Numbered from the stretch's first letter, positions 25,123-35,291 are shown. The stretch is DNA of 64,000 bases from Rhizobium jaguaris (GCF_003627755.1 NZ_CP032696.1:434001-498000), one strand, 5' to 3'. The notes: generated from the sequence alone by a model not told the origin. Translations and numbers: made by a program.

Positions 25123-26448
25123 ATGGCCGCACAACATTCCGCGGAGGTCCGCGGCAAGACACCGCTCCATCGGCATCTCTATGTTCAGGTCCTCGCGGCG
25201 ATCGCTGCGGGCATCCTGCTCGGGTATTTCTATCCGGACGTCGGCACGGAGCTCAAACCGCTCGGCGATGCCTTCATCAAACTGGTGCGCATGGTCATTG
25301 CGCCGGTCATCTTCCTGACGGTGGCAACCGGCATCGCCGGCATGTCGGACCTGAAGAAATTCGGCCGCGTCGTCGGCAAGGCGCTTCTTTATTTCCTTGT
25401 GTTCTCGACGCTGGCACTGATCGTTGGCCTCATCGTCTCGAACGTCCTGCAGCCGGGTACCGGCATGCATATCAATCCCGCGACGTTGGACACAAAGGCC
25501 GTCAACAACTATGCGGCGCAAGCACATGACGCCTCCGTCGTCGGCTTCCTGATGAACATCATCCCGGACACCATCGTCGGTGCCTTCGCCAAGGGCGACA
25601 TTCTCCAGGTCCTGTTCTTCTCGGTGGTCTTCGGCATCGCGCTGGGTGCTGTCGGCGAACGTGGCCGCCCTGTGTTGGATTTCTTGCAGGTGCTGACGGC
25701 GCCGATTTTCCGGATGGTATCGATCCTGATGAAGTTCGCGCCGATCGGCGCTTTCGGCGCCATGGCCTTCACCATTGGCAAATACGGCATTGGTACGATC
25801 GCCAACCTGGCATTCCTGATCGGCACCTTCTATCTGACGTCGCTGCTGTTCGTGCTCGTCGTGCTCGGGGCGGTCGCGCGCTATAACGGCTTCTCGATCC
25901 TGGCGCTGATCCGCTACATCAAGGAAGAGCTGCTGTTGGTGCTCGGCACCTCGTCTTCGGAAGCAGCATTGCCCGGCCTGATGAACAAGATGGAACGTGC
26001 CGGCTGCAAGCGCTCCGTCGTCGGTCTCGTCATTCCGACGGGCTATTCCTTCAATCTCGACGGCACCAACATCTACATGACGTTGGCAGCACTTTTCATC
26101 GCCCAGGCGACCGATACGCCGCTGACGTTCGGTGACCAGATCCTGTTGCTGCTGGTGGCAATGTTGAGCTCGAAGGGAGCGGCCGGCATCACCGGCGCCG
26201 GTTTCATCACGCTCGCCGCCACGCTCTCAGTCATCCCCTCGGTGCCGATCGCCGGTATGGCACTGATCCTCGGTATCGACCGCTTCATGTCCGAATGCCG
26301 CGCGCTGACCAATCTCGTGGGCAACGCGGTAGCCACCATCGTTGTCGCACGCTGGGAGAACGAACTTGATCGATCGCAGCTTTCCGCCGCGCTTTCAGTC
26401 CTAGCACCCGTTGACGCCAACCCCACGAATACCGAGCCGGCCGAATAA
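25123..26448 (+). CDS. dctA: C4-dicarboxylate transporter DctA
   Basis: The 441-aa Na+/H+:dicarboxylate symporter of the DAACS family has the same length as characterised rhizobial DctA. It contains the conserved serine-rich hairpin ([19 protein letters not shown]), TM7 motif [11 protein letters not shown] and hairpin 2 ([18 protein letters not shown]). It imports succinate, malate and fumarate, the carbon source plants give bacteroids. The ATG at 25123 is preceded by GGAGG. A sigma-54 promoter and a palindromic activator site lie upstream. No dctBD genes are in the window, so regulation would be in trans. It may be a second, symbiotic-plasmid copy. Confidence 0.93.
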   Translation: MAAQHSAEVRGKTPLHRHLYVQVLAAIAAGILLGYFYPDVGTELKPLGDAFIKLVRMVIAPVIFLTVATGIAGMSDLKKFGRVVGKALLYFLVFSTLALIVGLIVSNVLQPGTGMHINPATLDTKAVNNYAAQAHDASVVGFLMNIIPDTIVGAFAKGDILQVLFFSVVFGIALGAVGERGRPVLDFLQVLTAPIFRMVSILMKFAPIGAFGAMAFTIGKYGIGTIANLAFLIGTFYLTSLLFVLVVLGAVARYNGFSILALIRYIKEELLLVLGTSSSEAALPGLMNKMERAGCKRSVVGLVIPTGYSFNLDGTNIYMTLAALFIAQATDTPLTFGDQILLLLVAMLSSKGAAGITGAGFITLAATLSVIPSVPIAGMALILGIDRFMSECRALTNLVGNAVATIVVARWENELDRSQLSAALSVLAPVDANPTNTEPAE

Positions 26449-26965
26449 TGCCTCCCAGGGCGACTACCGCATATTAGTGCGGTTTGGCGCGGTCCGGTTT
26501 CCAGATCGCGCCTCTTTTGTTTTATCGACAAGCGACGGCTTTGTTGCCTGCGCCGAGGAAGCCCCCTCCTCCCTCTATTGTCGGCTTCGCGACGCGCCGT
26601 TATTCGGCATAATTCCCAAAACGATGGCCATCAGGCCTTCGTCGTCCTGACCGGGATAGCGGCCCAGATTAGCATTGAGCCTGCCGTGGCCGGTGTTGAT
26701 GGAAACGCTGTAGTATTCGCCGACCAAGCCCCTCGGGCGAAGCCTTCACGGGCCGCTTGACCGGCCTGGCCGGCGATGTCATGGAGCGAACAAATGGAAA
26801 CGGCCCGGCTAGGGCCTCATAGCCGGTTGCCTCCGCCGCCGGCCGGCAAGCGATCGTGACCGCGCTCTATGCCGATGGCCCGAACGGAACGAATGATATT
26901 CGAGACATCCCGATCAGGTGGTCGTTTCCCACAGCATGCGATTAATCACATCACACGAGCGATCG
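26449..26965. other. No gene seen
   Basis: This is GC-rich sequence with short open frames lacking ribosome-binding sites or recognisable similarity. It separates dctA from the toxin-antitoxin pair and may be decayed coding DNA. Confidence 0.5.
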
Positions 26966-27409
26966 CTATGGACTCTTAAGAACGCTATGTCCGAGATCCC
27001 ATGGATTCACGAGTGCAACTCCCAGGCCCTCAAAATCTTTGATATTGCGCGTGACCAGCGTCATTCGACGGGTGAAGGCTGTCGCCGCGATATAGGCGCC
27101 GTTGATCGGTTTGGGATTGGGCACATGCCATTGGGCCGCCTGAACGGCCGCCGCCTCGTCCAGAGGCACGATGCGGCCGGAAAACGCAGTGAGAACGGTC
27201 TTTTCCAGCCAGTTGCGCAACACCTTGCCGGCGGCTGCATCATTATGTTCGACGAGCCGAACGCCGATCTCCAGCTCGTGCAAGACGACAGATGAAATGA
27301 AGGTCTCGGCCGGATCGACGGTTTCGTTCCAGACTACGATATTGAGATCAGCCTTGCCGCTCGCGACCTTGCGCAGTTCGGACACGACATTGGTATCGAG
27401 CAACAGCAT
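26966..27409 (-). CDS. PIN-domain toxin (VapC/FitB type)
   Basis: This is a 147-aa PIN-domain ribonuclease. Its acidic Mg2+ ligands are Asp in LLLDTNVVSEL, Glu in LHELEIGV, and Asp/Asn residues in the C-terminal LVTRNIKDFEGLGV segment. The likely action is cleavage of a structured RNA such as tRNA. It overlaps the antitoxin stop by 1 nt (TGATG), so the pair is translationally coupled. Confidence 0.88.
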   Translation of the reverse strand: MLLLDTNVVSELRKVASGKADLNIVVWNETVDPAETFISSVVLHELEIGVRLVEHNDAAAGKVLRNWLEKTVLTAFSGRIVPLDEAAAVQAAQWHVPNPKPINGAYIAATAFTRRMTLVTRNIKDFEGLGVALVNPWDLGHSVLKSP

Positions 27410-27663
27410 CAGGATAGGTCGACCGGCCGGGCATGTTCCGTACGCTGCGGGAGCGGCAAGTCAACGCCTTCCGCTCCCGGCGCTGCCAGCATGTCACCGA
27501 GCGTCCGCACTTTCCCTGTCAGCCGCTTGTAGTCGTCGTACGACAGGAGAACATGCGCAGGCCGACCCCTGTCGGTGATGATCACAGGCCCGTCCTTGGT
27601 GGCGCGCTTTGCGCGTCCAAGGTCCTGATTAAGTTCTCGTCCTGATAGCGTGGTGACGGTCAT
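27409..27663 (-). CDS. Phd/YefM-family antitoxin
   Basis: The 84-aa protein begins MTVTTLSGRELNQDLGRAK and contains GPVIITDRGRPAHVLLSYDDY, the Phd/YefM DNA-binding fold. The C-terminal tail would wrap the PIN toxin. ATG 27663 follows GGAGGCTCGTC. A longer frame reaching 27699 is rejected because it would run through the operator palindrome. Confidence 0.88.
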   Translation of the reverse strand: MTVTTLSGRELNQDLGRAKRATKDGPVIITDRGRPAHVLLSYDDYKRLTGKVRTLGDMLAAPGAEGVDLPLPQRTEHARPVDLS

Positions 27664-27680
27664 GACGAGCCTCCAATAAT

Positions 27681-27698
27681 TGTGGTTACGTAACCACA
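27681..27698. promoter_or_regulatory. 18-bp perfect palindrome, antitoxin operator
   Basis: TGTGGTTACGTAACCACA is a perfect dyad 18 bp upstream of the antitoxin ATG. Phd/YefM antitoxins bind such dyads to repress their own promoter. Confidence 0.75.
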
Positions 27699-27699
27699 T

Positions 27700-28404
27700 T
27701 TAATCCGCATGGGCCGGAATTGCAAGATACAGCCGCTGCGGGGCAGCATCGCAATCCTGAAACAATGAAGAAGATTGGAGAAATCAGCATAGCACCGGCC
27801 GTCGGCCGGGCTATCGGGAATTCTCGATGCGCAAGGAGCCGCACGAGCTTCAACATTGTGTCCCGAAGGGGAGCTAGACCGAGTGCCCCCGGTCTTTGCG
27901 CTCCGTTTTCATGGAAGGGGTGGGGAGTTTCGAGACGTGGGGCGCCAGGGCATCCTCGCACCTGGCCCGCGCCGCTGGATGCGCTCAGGGACAGGCAAGC
28001 GGCCGGATCGATATTGACATGGCATTGGCTCGGCGCGGCCTCTCCCTCGATCGAGACCTGCCTAAATCTGTCGTGAGGGTATGTCTTAGAAGAGCCTGAG
28101 CTACCCGGTCTTTTCGACATCAAAGGACGGTTCTTTTGATCCGACGGCGCTCGGTTTACCAGGCTGCACAACGTCAATGCCGGGCGCTTGATCGGCGACC
28201 GAAAGCCTCCTTCTTTCAGCTGGTCGAGCGTCCAGCCCCTTCTCTTCTCGATACGTCATGCACGTAGGCGAGCGTTCGCGCCGAGTGGCCGGAAACAAGA
28301 AGGGAGATGCGCTGGCAATGCTCAAAACATAGCCGACCGACGTTGTCTGACTGGCCTTCATGGGCTCCAAGAGCAATCTGGATGATCGAGATGCCGCATA
28401 GCAA
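27700..28404. other. No convincing gene
   Basis: Overlapping open frames exist on both strands but none has a good ribosome-binding site or a recognisable motif. A minus-strand 62-codon frame (28216-28404) is the best of them and cannot be assigned. Confidence 0.4.
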
Positions 28405-28758
28405 CTACGGCCCCTCGGTCTTCTTGATCTTTTGCCGAGAAGGCTTTTCGCCCGTCGTTATCTCGATCTCCGGCATGGAGCGCGCGGAGGATTGCGAGTT
28501 TTTCGGCGTTTTCTTCGACCGTGGAGATTTTTCGCGGGATCGATCTATATAGCCGCTTTCTCCTGCACCTTGAAGCAGCGCCGCATCATCCCGATCATCT
28601 TTGCCCTGCCGGTCTTGCGGCGTCTCATGCAGGTCGTCACCGTCCAGCTCATCGCAGGCTTGTTGCCAATGGCGCAGGTCCGCACCCTCCGGCCGGCCTT
28701 CGCTTTCCCAGATTTCGTAAGCACGGCGCTGGATTCGTTCGTGTCTGTCAACGGCCAT
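28405..28758 (-). CDS. DUF2934 domain-containing protein
   Basis: This 117-aa protein contains the DUF2934 signature near its N terminus (IQRRAYEIWESEGRPEGADL, then RHWQQA), common in rhizobia, often stress-linked, and biochemically uncharacterised. The C-terminal half is Lys/Ser/Arg-rich and probably disordered (SREKSPRSKKTPKNSQSS). A GGGGGAGA site precedes the ATG. Confidence 0.7.
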   Translation of the reverse strand: MAVDRHERIQRRAYEIWESEGRPEGADLRHWQQACDELDGDDLHETPQDRQGKDDRDDAALLQGAGESGYIDRSREKSPRSKKTPKNSQSSARSMPEIEITTGEKPSRQKIKKTEGP

Positions 28759-28941
28759 GACATTCTCCCCCGAAGCAGAATAACCCTTTGAGAACGATCT
28801 GGAGAGGATTGCGGTTCCGTCGACACCACCTGGTGTCGACCATCGGTGGAATCTAGCGGATGAGGAACCCTCTTCTTCTTCATGTGAAGCGGCAGGTCGG
28901 TATACGGACCGCTTCTCGCTTAAGGCGTCTCGAAGGCGATA

Positions 28942-29208
28942 TCAACGTCTCGATGTCGCAGAGCTTGGAAAGAGAGGTTTTTGACAATATTGATCTTCCA
29001 TGATCCGCAATTCGCGATCGAACTCATCAATGATCCGCTGCACCCATGGCTCAACAACGGCGCCCGGCTCGGGCAGTTGCTCTTTATGACCGCGGCTATC
29101 TCGGAGAGATTTTCTCCGTTTGGGTGAGGCGTAAATTTCTCTGATCACGGGGGTTATCCGAATTGCTTCGAACGGACAAATGGATCGCAATTCATGCTGC
29201 AGCTCCAT
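28942..29208 (-). CDS. Hypothetical protein
   Basis: This 88-aa open frame starts MELQHELRSICPFEAIRITP and has a charged C-terminal helix (VQRIIDEFDRELRIMEDQ). It sits just downstream of the luxI-type gene on the same strand. No family recognised and coding is uncertain. Confidence 0.35.
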   Translation of the reverse strand: MELQHELRSICPFEAIRITPVIREIYASPKRRKSLRDSRGHKEQLPEPGAVVEPWVQRIIDEFDRELRIMEDQYCQKPLFPSSATSRR

Positions 29209-29242
29209 GGAAGGACCGAAAATTCAAAGTCGCTCCGTTCCG

Positions 29243-29971
29243 TCAGCACGAGCTCACCTCTCGATCGGCCAAATAAGCCTCGTTATTCTTATGGGTCGGA
29301 CGGACGCGCGCTCGCGCGAGGAAAGGTAAGTGCCCCAGCGTGACTTCGGGCCTCAACGGATTTCGCAATTCGGGCTCGAGTGAGAGCGTGCTTGCCTCGA
29401 TCGAATAGAGGCGATGATGCTGCATCAAGCCACATAAAGAAGGCTTAGCCTGAATTGGCATGATAAGCTCCTGGCCCAAGACCGAGGGCAAGCTGAGCTT
29501 GGTGACCTCCCAGCCCGTGGAAATTAATAGATCGACCAGCTTCGGGTGCGTTTCCACGATCAGCGAAGTAATGCCCGCAACGAGACAGAACTCCATCACT
29601 CCGGTCATCAAAACATGCGAGGCGGGTATGTGATTGATAAGTCCGGCGCCTTCGGCGGCGACGCACCGGGTCCACTCATAAATTTCCGGTGCACGGGGCC
29701 AGGCCTGGCCGTTCATGATATGAGGATAGATATCAGACAGGAGATGCGGCTCGGTCGTCGGCAGCAATCGAGAATATCCTACAACGGCATCTTCACAGAA
29801 AAGTACAAGATGAAGAGCCTGCTCATGATCGAACTGATCGATTTCGCGACCATCGCTTCTGCGAAGTGCTTCCCAGCCGAAGCGCTCTACGAATTGCTGG
29901 TGCCGAAAGCGCCAAATCTTCTCCATTGCCTGGGGATCCGACGCCGAACGACCTACGTAAAGCCTTATCAT
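29243..29971 (-). CDS. Acyl-homoserine-lactone synthase (LuxI family)
   Basis: The 242-aa autoinducer synthase makes an N-acyl-homoserine lactone from SAM and an acyl-ACP. The invariant residues are visible: Arg and Phe in FRHQQFVERFGW, Asp-x-x-Asp in REIDQFDHE, Arg in VGYSRLLPT, and Glu/Arg in YEWTRCVA. It is about 30 residues longer than typical LuxI at the C terminus. The ATG at 29971 starts the conserved domain (MIRLYVGR). It follows the luxR-type gene by 70 bp on the same strand, the usual cognate arrangement. Confidence 0.9.
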   Translation of the reverse strand: MIRLYVGRSASDPQAMEKIWRFRHQQFVERFGWEALRRSDGREIDQFDHEQALHLVLFCEDAVVGYSRLLPTTEPHLLSDIYPHIMNGQAWPRAPEIYEWTRCVAAEGAGLINHIPASHVLMTGVMEFCLVAGITSLIVETHPKLVDLLISTGWEVTKLSLPSVLGQELIMPIQAKPSLCGLMQHHRLYSIEASTLSLEPELRNPLRPEVTLGHLPFLARARVRPTHKNNEAYLADREVSSC

Positions 29972-30041
29972 CTTTGCCCCTATTTTGGGCGAAACAGTGC
30001 ACGATATTGCGCGCGACATAAATAAGTAGAATTACCCAGCT

Positions 30042-30785
30042 TCAGCGAAGGATTCCAACGCGAAAACTCTCCGCGATCATCTGCGCCGCATTAACGACAT
30101 CAAGTTTGCGCTGCACATTCAAAATCTCATTCTGAATGGTTCGGTGGGAGCGTCCCAGAATTTCCGCGATCTCAATGGCTGTTTTGCCTGCCGCGCACCA
30201 CTGAATAATTTCACGCTCTCGAGCAGTGATCCGCAATAGGCTTCTGTTTCGCGAACTCGCCTCCTTTGCTATCAGGCCACGCAACGCATTGTGGGCGTAG
30301 ATCGACAAGATATGCAATGCGCCTCGAGCGGCGCTGGAGAGATCGACTTTTTCGGCACCGAACGTCACAATCGCCTGAACGCCGCTCGCTGTATGCAATG
30401 GCACGCTGTAGCCGTCTTTCATTTTGAATTCCCTGGCTTCGTTCATGACACGGCGTGCATGACGGCCAAGATCTTGGCCTCGCAATGCCTCCGACCAAAC
30501 AAAAGCACCGTCCTGCATTTTACAGAGCTGAATAATGGGATCTGCGTGAACGTAATTCTTCGACAAATAGTGTTCAAACCATTCCAACGGCCATCCATTC
30601 AACATGAAGTAAGAATCGATACGCTCCGTGGCCAAAGGTATGCCGGATATAGCGAAACAATCAAAGCCGAAGTATCGTGCGGATCTGTCGAGTGAGCCGA
30701 GTATATCTTCCTTGCTCTTTGCAGTCGCGGTTTCCGACAGAAATTCGAACATTACTCTTGCGGTCGCCACAGCTTCGCTGTCCAC
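30042..30785 (-). CDS. LuxR-family quorum-sensing regulator
   Basis: The 247-aa protein has an N-terminal autoinducer-binding domain with conserved Trp/Tyr/Asp positions ([20 protein letters not shown], then DPIIQ) and a C-terminal LuxR HTH ([19 protein letters not shown], then [18 protein letters not shown]). It should sense the acyl-HSL made by the adjacent synthase and regulate transcription. Targets are unknown. No clear lux-box dyad was found upstream. Confidence 0.9.
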   Translation of the reverse strand: MDSEAVATARVMFEFLSETATAKSKEDILGSLDRSARYFGFDCFAISGIPLATERIDSYFMLNGWPLEWFEHYLSKNYVHADPIIQLCKMQDGAFVWSEALRGQDLGRHARRVMNEAREFKMKDGYSVPLHTASGVQAIVTFGAEKVDLSSAARGALHILSIYAHNALRGLIAKEASSRNRSLLRITAREREIIQWCAAGKTAIEIAEILGRSHRTIQNEILNVQRKLDVVNAAQMIAESFRVGILR

Positions 30786-31773
30786 TCGCCCCTCCCCACT
30801 ATTTCAGATAGTCTATGAGCATATTAGCTGAAAGAAGTATTACTTTCATGACCACCGCCCAACGATCGCCGGCTGTATATGCTATTTTTATAAAACGTGA
30901 ACATGAAAAGGGAAAATCTGCGGAGGAGACGGTTCGGTCTCGTACCCCACCGACATATATGCGGACAACGCACCGTCAGCGTTTCATTCGCATGGACAGG
31001 CAGCTTTGCCAGGTGGCCCTTCGATGCGCTCAAAGCTAAGCAATATTGCTTATTTACCGTTACGTGAGGTCGCTGTTAAAACCAACACAAGTAAGCAAAT
31101 TGCAGCCAAAGGGCGCGGGCTTGCCGGATCTCAATGACGGTCCTCACTTGGAGGCATTGCCAGCGCAAAGGCATTGCCGGGCCGATCTTTGGTCATCTGG
31201 AAAGAAAATTTGAATAACGACGCCGGCAGGGTCGAACCTGCCGGCGTGAGGTCTGAGCGCTGACATCCGTTGAGAATTAACTCGCCGTCGCGGGAGATTT
31301 GAACATAGCTTGACGCGGCGCATATCGCGGAGCCTTGAGCTCCCCCGAAAAAACGCCTGGCACGCCAGAGGTAACTGGGCTGAATGCCATGGTTCGTAGG
31401 TTCGCAACTCACCCGCCTCCCTGCTGAGCAGAATATCGATCACGATTTCGCGAATTTCTTCATAGCTGTGAGCGCCGGCCTGGAATAGGCTGTGTGGCGG
31501 CGAAATCGTTGCGGGACTGGAACTATACCCCAGGACAGAGCGCCGACGCATTGCTCGTTCTTGTTTCAGCTTGAGCACCAATGCGCGTAAGCTGCTGTCG
31601 GCGGATGATCGCGTGAAGATGTCGCCTCAATTCTTCCCGCAGTAGCCTTGTCCTGTTTCGCACCGTTTTCCATGTCATCAGAACCAAGAACGTCGGTGAG
31701 AGTTCTCTCGCGCTGCCCCGAAACGGTAAAGCCGCAAATTAGTCAGTTGAGTGCCGCGCTACCTCCGAGGGCA
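30786..31773. other. Region without a convincing gene
   Basis: Short frames on the minus strand at 31131-31412 and 31144-31581 overlap in different registers, which may reflect a frameshifted relic. Neither has a recognisable domain. No RNA gene or terminator stands out. Confidence 0.4.
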
Positions 31774-32412
31774 TCATTTTCCCGGCGGAAACTTCGTTCG
31801 GCTACCAGCGCCGGTGTGAAAGCGTAATCCATCCATAAACAAGCCCACCATCCGCTGCGGATCGGTCGGCTCACCGCAACTGGGCGGCACGCATAGCATC
31901 GCAACCCCGTGCAGGAGTTCGCTTGCCTTCACTCCAGGCCGTATTTCGCCCTTCGCGGCCGCCGCGTCGAGGAGGCTTTGAACCAAGGGCCCCAACCGCT
32001 GCTGGAAATGTGCAGGCAATCCCTCAAGCGCTGGATCACCCGAATTGAAGGCTGCCGCAAGCCCGCGGTGGGCTGCGATAAAATCAACATAGCGCTCGAC
32101 CCATCGCTCGAGCGCCTCGCCCGGAGGGTGCTGCGTGGCCAGCATCTTCGCTGCCTCGACGGACTCGTCGACCTCCTTGCGGAAAACCGCGACGACAAGA
32201 TCGGAACGCGTCGGAAAATGGCGGTAAAGCGTGCCGACGCCCACCCCGGCCCTGTCCGCGATTTCGCGTATGGGCACATCCAGCCCGGCGTCGGCAAAAA
32301 CCTCCGATGCGGTTTGAATAAGCGAACCGATGTTGCGCCGCGCATCAGCCCGCCGGCGCCGACCCGCCGCCTCTGTCTCAGCCTCGCTCAACGATTTTGG
32401 ATCTTCGGACAC
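31774..32412 (-). CDS. TetR-family transcriptional repressor
   Basis: This 212-aa regulator has an N-terminal HTH (IQTASEVFADAGLDVPIREI, then ADRAGVGVGTLYRHFPTRSD) and a C-terminal helical ligand domain. The start is a GTG at 32412 with AGAGGT upstream. The frame stays open to 33363, but that extension is antisense to the SDR gene and has no site. It is divergent from the SDR at 32521 and probably represses it through the repeats in between. Confidence 0.88.
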   Translation of the reverse strand: MSEDPKSLSEAETEAAGRRRRADARRNIGSLIQTASEVFADAGLDVPIREIADRAGVGVGTLYRHFPTRSDLVVAVFRKEVDESVEAAKMLATQHPPGEALERWVERYVDFIAAHRGLAAAFNSGDPALEGLPAHFQQRLGPLVQSLLDAAAAKGEIRPGVKASELLHGVAMLCVPPSCGEPTDPQRMVGLFMDGLRFHTGAGSRTKFPPGK

Positions 32413-32439
32413 TTCTACCTCTTGATAAGCGGAATGTGA

Positions 32440-32476
32440 TTCCGTATATCCGTAAACGGACGATCGTTCCGTATAT
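32440..32476. promoter_or_regulatory. TetR operator candidate: repeated TTCCGTATAT flanking a dyad
   Basis: TTCCGTATAT occurs at 32440-32449 and 32467-32476, 27 bp apart, on either side of the dyad TCCGT-AA-ACGGA. The site lies between the divergent TetR and SDR genes, as expected for an autoregulatory operator. Confidence 0.6.
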
Positions 32477-32520
32477 GGCACGAAGGATCGTTTATGCCAA
32501 GCCCAAACGGAGAATGATAG

Positions 32521-33264
32521 ATGAATAACAAACCAGTCGCGCTCGTCACAGGAGCAAACAAAGGGATCGGCCTCCAAATCGCGAAAGACCTCACGCAGCA
32601 CGGTTTCACAGTCCTGATCGGTTCGCGACGCTTTGAAGCCGGCGAGAACGTCGTTCAAAGCGTCGGGCCTGACGCCCGGACAATCCAGCTTGATGTCACT
32701 GATGAAGCGTCGATCGCCCAGGCGGAAGCACGCATCCGAAAGTCCTATGGCCGGCTCGATGTTCTCGTGAACAATGCAGGCGTCGGCCATGGGGGCGCGG
32801 CGGGACGAAGCAACGCCCAGATCATGGCGGAAACGCGGTTGTCTGTCGTCGATTCGGACGAGCTCCAGACCGTATTCGCCACAAACGTTTTTGGCGTCGT
32901 CGCTGTCACACAAGCGATGCTGCCGCTCCTTCGCGAGGCGCCCGCGGCAAAAATCATCAATATATCGAGCGCTACTGGTTCGCTGACGCTGAACAGCGAT
33001 CCTTCCAACCCTCTTCGCCAATATACGAGCACCTACACGGCCTCGAAGAGTGCCCTGAATGCGATCACGCAAGCGCTCGCGATTGAGCTCGAAGGCACCA
33101 ACATCAAGGTTCATGCTGTTTGCCCGGGTCTCACCGCCACGGACATGAGCGAATATGGCGGCCCGGTTGAGGACGCAGCGCGCGAGCCGGTGCGGGTCGC
33201 CTCGCTTGCATCGGAAAGCCCCACGGGCACGTTCTCGAATGCCCAGGGTGCGCTGCCCTGGTGA
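32521..33264 (+). CDS. SDR-family oxidoreductase under TetR control
   Basis: This 247-aa short-chain dehydrogenase has cofactor loop TGANKGIGLQIAKDL, VNNAG (LVNNAGVGHGG), catalytic Ser in NISSATGSL, and Tyr/Lys in YTASKSALN. It resembles carbonyl-reductase-like SDRs. The next gene downstream is a medium-chain reductase, so the pair may detoxify a reactive carbonyl or quinone signalled through the TetR protein. Confidence 0.87.
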   Translation: MNNKPVALVTGANKGIGLQIAKDLTQHGFTVLIGSRRFEAGENVVQSVGPDARTIQLDVTDEASIAQAEARIRKSYGRLDVLVNNAGVGHGGAAGRSNAQIMAETRLSVVDSDELQTVFATNVFGVVAVTQAMLPLLREAPAAKIINISSATGSLTLNSDPSNPLRQYTSTYTASKSALNAITQALAIELEGTNIKVHAVCPGLTATDMSEYGGPVEDAAREPVRVASLASESPTGTFSNAQGALPW

Positions 33265-33379
33265 TCCAGTCAGTGCCGGCCGATCGCTGATGTCAATGGC
33301 CGCGCCGCGTCCGAATAGAACCCCGTAGTTACCCCAATAGTGTCGTGACATTGCGGCCTGCAACCATCAGGAGAAGCTC

Positions 33380-34381
33380 GTGCCTACAACTGCAAGAATT
33401 GTGCAATTCCATCGTCTTGGAGGCCCGGAGGTTCTCCAGGTCGAAACCTTGCCGATCCCGGAGCCCGGAAAGGATGAAGTCCGCCTTCGCATTAAGGCGT
33501 TCGCCTTGAACCGCGCGGAAGCGCTTTTTCGTCAGGGGCACTACCTTATTCAGCCTCAGTTTCCGTCAAGGCTCGGTTACGAGGCCGCCGGCATGGTCGA
33601 GGCCGTCGGCCCGGGAGTGGACGAGAGCCTGATTGGGAAAGTCTTTAACACCGTTCCCAATTTCAGCTTCAGTCGTTATGGCGTCTACGGTGAAGTCGCT
33701 ATGGTACCTGTCACATCGCTTGGCGCTTATCCGGATAAACTCACCCCAGAAGAGGGTGCATCCATCTGGATGCAGTATCTCACCGCCTACGGGGCCTTGG
33801 TTCATCTCGGACATGTCGCCAATGGTGACTTTGTCTTGCTTCCAGCGGCCAGCAGCAGCACCGCGATTGCGGCGATGGAGGTTGTTAATGCCGAAGGCGG
33901 CAAAGCTATCGGCATTACGCGGTCTGCGAAGAAGAAGGCCGAACTCCTCTCACTCGGGTATGACCATGTGATCGTCAGCAATGACGAGGACGTCGTGAAA
34001 CGCGTTGCCGATATTACCGACGGCAACGGCGCCCGGATCATCTACGATCCTGTTCTCGGAAGTGGAATGGAGATCCTGGCTCGGGCGGCTGCTTACAAGG
34101 GGATCTACTTCGCCTACGGTCTGTTAGACCTGCGACCGACACCCTTTCCGGTTTGGCCGACCATGTCGAAAGCACTCACGCTTCGAGGCTGGGCGTTCCC
34201 GGAACTCTTCCGCGACGCCGAGGCGTTGCAAAAGGCGAAGGATTACATTTTCAAACATCTGAGTGACGGCATCCTGAAGCCGAAAATCGCCAGGGTGTTT
34301 GCGTTAGACCAAATTGTCGAAGCTCATCGCTTCATGGACTCGAACGATCAGATCGGAAAAATAATCGTGAGGGTTGAATAA
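33380..34381 (+). CDS. Zinc-independent medium-chain reductase (NADPH:quinone reductase-like)
   Basis: The 333-aa MDR-superfamily enzyme has the N-terminal GroES-like fold (FHRLGGPEVLQVETLPIPEP, FPSRLGYEAAGMVEAVGPGV) and a Rossmann region (LLPAASSSTAIAAMEVV). Catalytic-zinc ligands are absent, as in quinone oxidoreductases. It starts with GTG preceded by AGGAGAAGCTC. It lies 115 bp after the SDR and probably belongs to the same regulon. Confidence 0.85.
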   Translation: MPTTARIVQFHRLGGPEVLQVETLPIPEPGKDEVRLRIKAFALNRAEALFRQGHYLIQPQFPSRLGYEAAGMVEAVGPGVDESLIGKVFNTVPNFSFSRYGVYGEVAMVPVTSLGAYPDKLTPEEGASIWMQYLTAYGALVHLGHVANGDFVLLPAASSSTAIAAMEVVNAEGGKAIGITRSAKKKAELLSLGYDHVIVSNDEDVVKRVADITDGNGARIIYDPVLGSGMEILARAAAYKGIYFAYGLLDLRPTPFPVWPTMSKALTLRGWAFPELFRDAEALQKAKDYIFKHLSDGILKPKIARVFALDQIVEAHRFMDSNDQIGKIIVRVE

Positions 34382-34746
34382 TATTTGTCGCCGGCAACTG
34401 TCTCGGCCTTCCTCACTTTGCGCTCCCCTGCGCCCGGCAACGACGGTGTGAAGGGCGCGACGGGGCGCTTCGGTAAGGTGTCCGCGACGATATTCGAGGT
34501 GGCGGCTGCGAAGCCCGCCACCGGTAAGAATGGGTCAATCTCTGCCGCTAGCCCTGCAACCGCGGTTCCTACAGAGCGGGGCGGATTGCTGAGGTAGCCA
34601 AGGGAGCTGGCTTTGCCTGGAACCATGTTCGGACGGAAACCAATGTGGAGCTCTCTTTCCGGTAAGGGACCAGAGCGCATCCATTCCCTGTGGGTAGGAT
34701 GTGCTGTGGATGCGATAATCCCGCCGCATGGCTTCATCGCCAAAGC
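34382..34746. other. No clear gene
   Basis: A minus-strand open frame covers 34348-34743 (131 codons) but overlaps the 3' end of the reductase gene, lacks a good ribosome-binding site and matches nothing I recognise. Confidence 0.35.
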
Positions 34747-35196
34747 TTACCGCCAGACCGCACCCCCAAATTGGCCGGTCGCGTCTTTCCGGGTAATGCC
34801 GGAGAGATCGCAATGATTGGCGTTTTCCGATCTGGGAGCTTGGATGAGCCGCGCGCTTTTGACCGGCGCCTTGATCATGCAATAGGCGTTGAATCGCGCG
34901 GGCAGTCCTGGCAGCGTATTGCCCAGATTGCCATTTGGCCTGCAGTTGACGCTCGCCCCTTCCATGCGTCCGGATGGGTCCACGGGCTCGCCGCTGAAGT
35001 CGCATGTCTTGCCGGTTGACGTTCCCGGCGCTCCAACTGGGCCGGGAAGCGTGACACCGCGAATTACCACGCCTGTTTCGACAGGCTTTATGCCGGCCTT
35101 GGCTTTATGGTGCTCCTCAGCCGCGATCGTCTGCGCTACGGTGACGGCCAGGGCGAAAGCCGATACGAATCCGAACATCCTTACTATCGCAGTCAT
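34747..35196 (-). CDS. Small secreted protein of unknown function
   Basis: The 149-aa protein has a clear signal peptide (FGFVSAFALAVTVAQTIAAEE). The mature region has four cysteines (GKTCDFSGE, NCRPNG, NAYCMI, NHCDLSG), possibly two disulfides, and Gly/Pro-rich linkers. No family recognised. Confidence 0.55.
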   Translation of the reverse strand: MTAIVRMFGFVSAFALAVTVAQTIAAEEHHKAKAGIKPVETGVVIRGVTLPGPVGAPGTSTGKTCDFSGEPVDPSGRMEGASVNCRPNGNLGNTLPGLPARFNAYCMIKAPVKSARLIQAPRSENANHCDLSGITRKDATGQFGGAVWR

Positions 35197-35291
35197 TGCG
35201 CTTTCTCCTCTTTTGCGGGCCGATAGGATGCGATTCCAGGCCCCGTTACACCGTTGGAAAGAAAAGGAATTTGCGTAATCCTTTCCTGTCG

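Noticed and set aside
30786..30850. lux box upstream of the LuxR gene
   Set aside because: Only a weak imperfect dyad could be drawn; not good enough to report as a site.
31774..33363. 529-codon minus-strand frame including the TetR domain
   Set aside because: The first 317 codons are antisense to a well-formed SDR gene and have no ribosome-binding site; the real TetR gene starts at the GTG at 32412.
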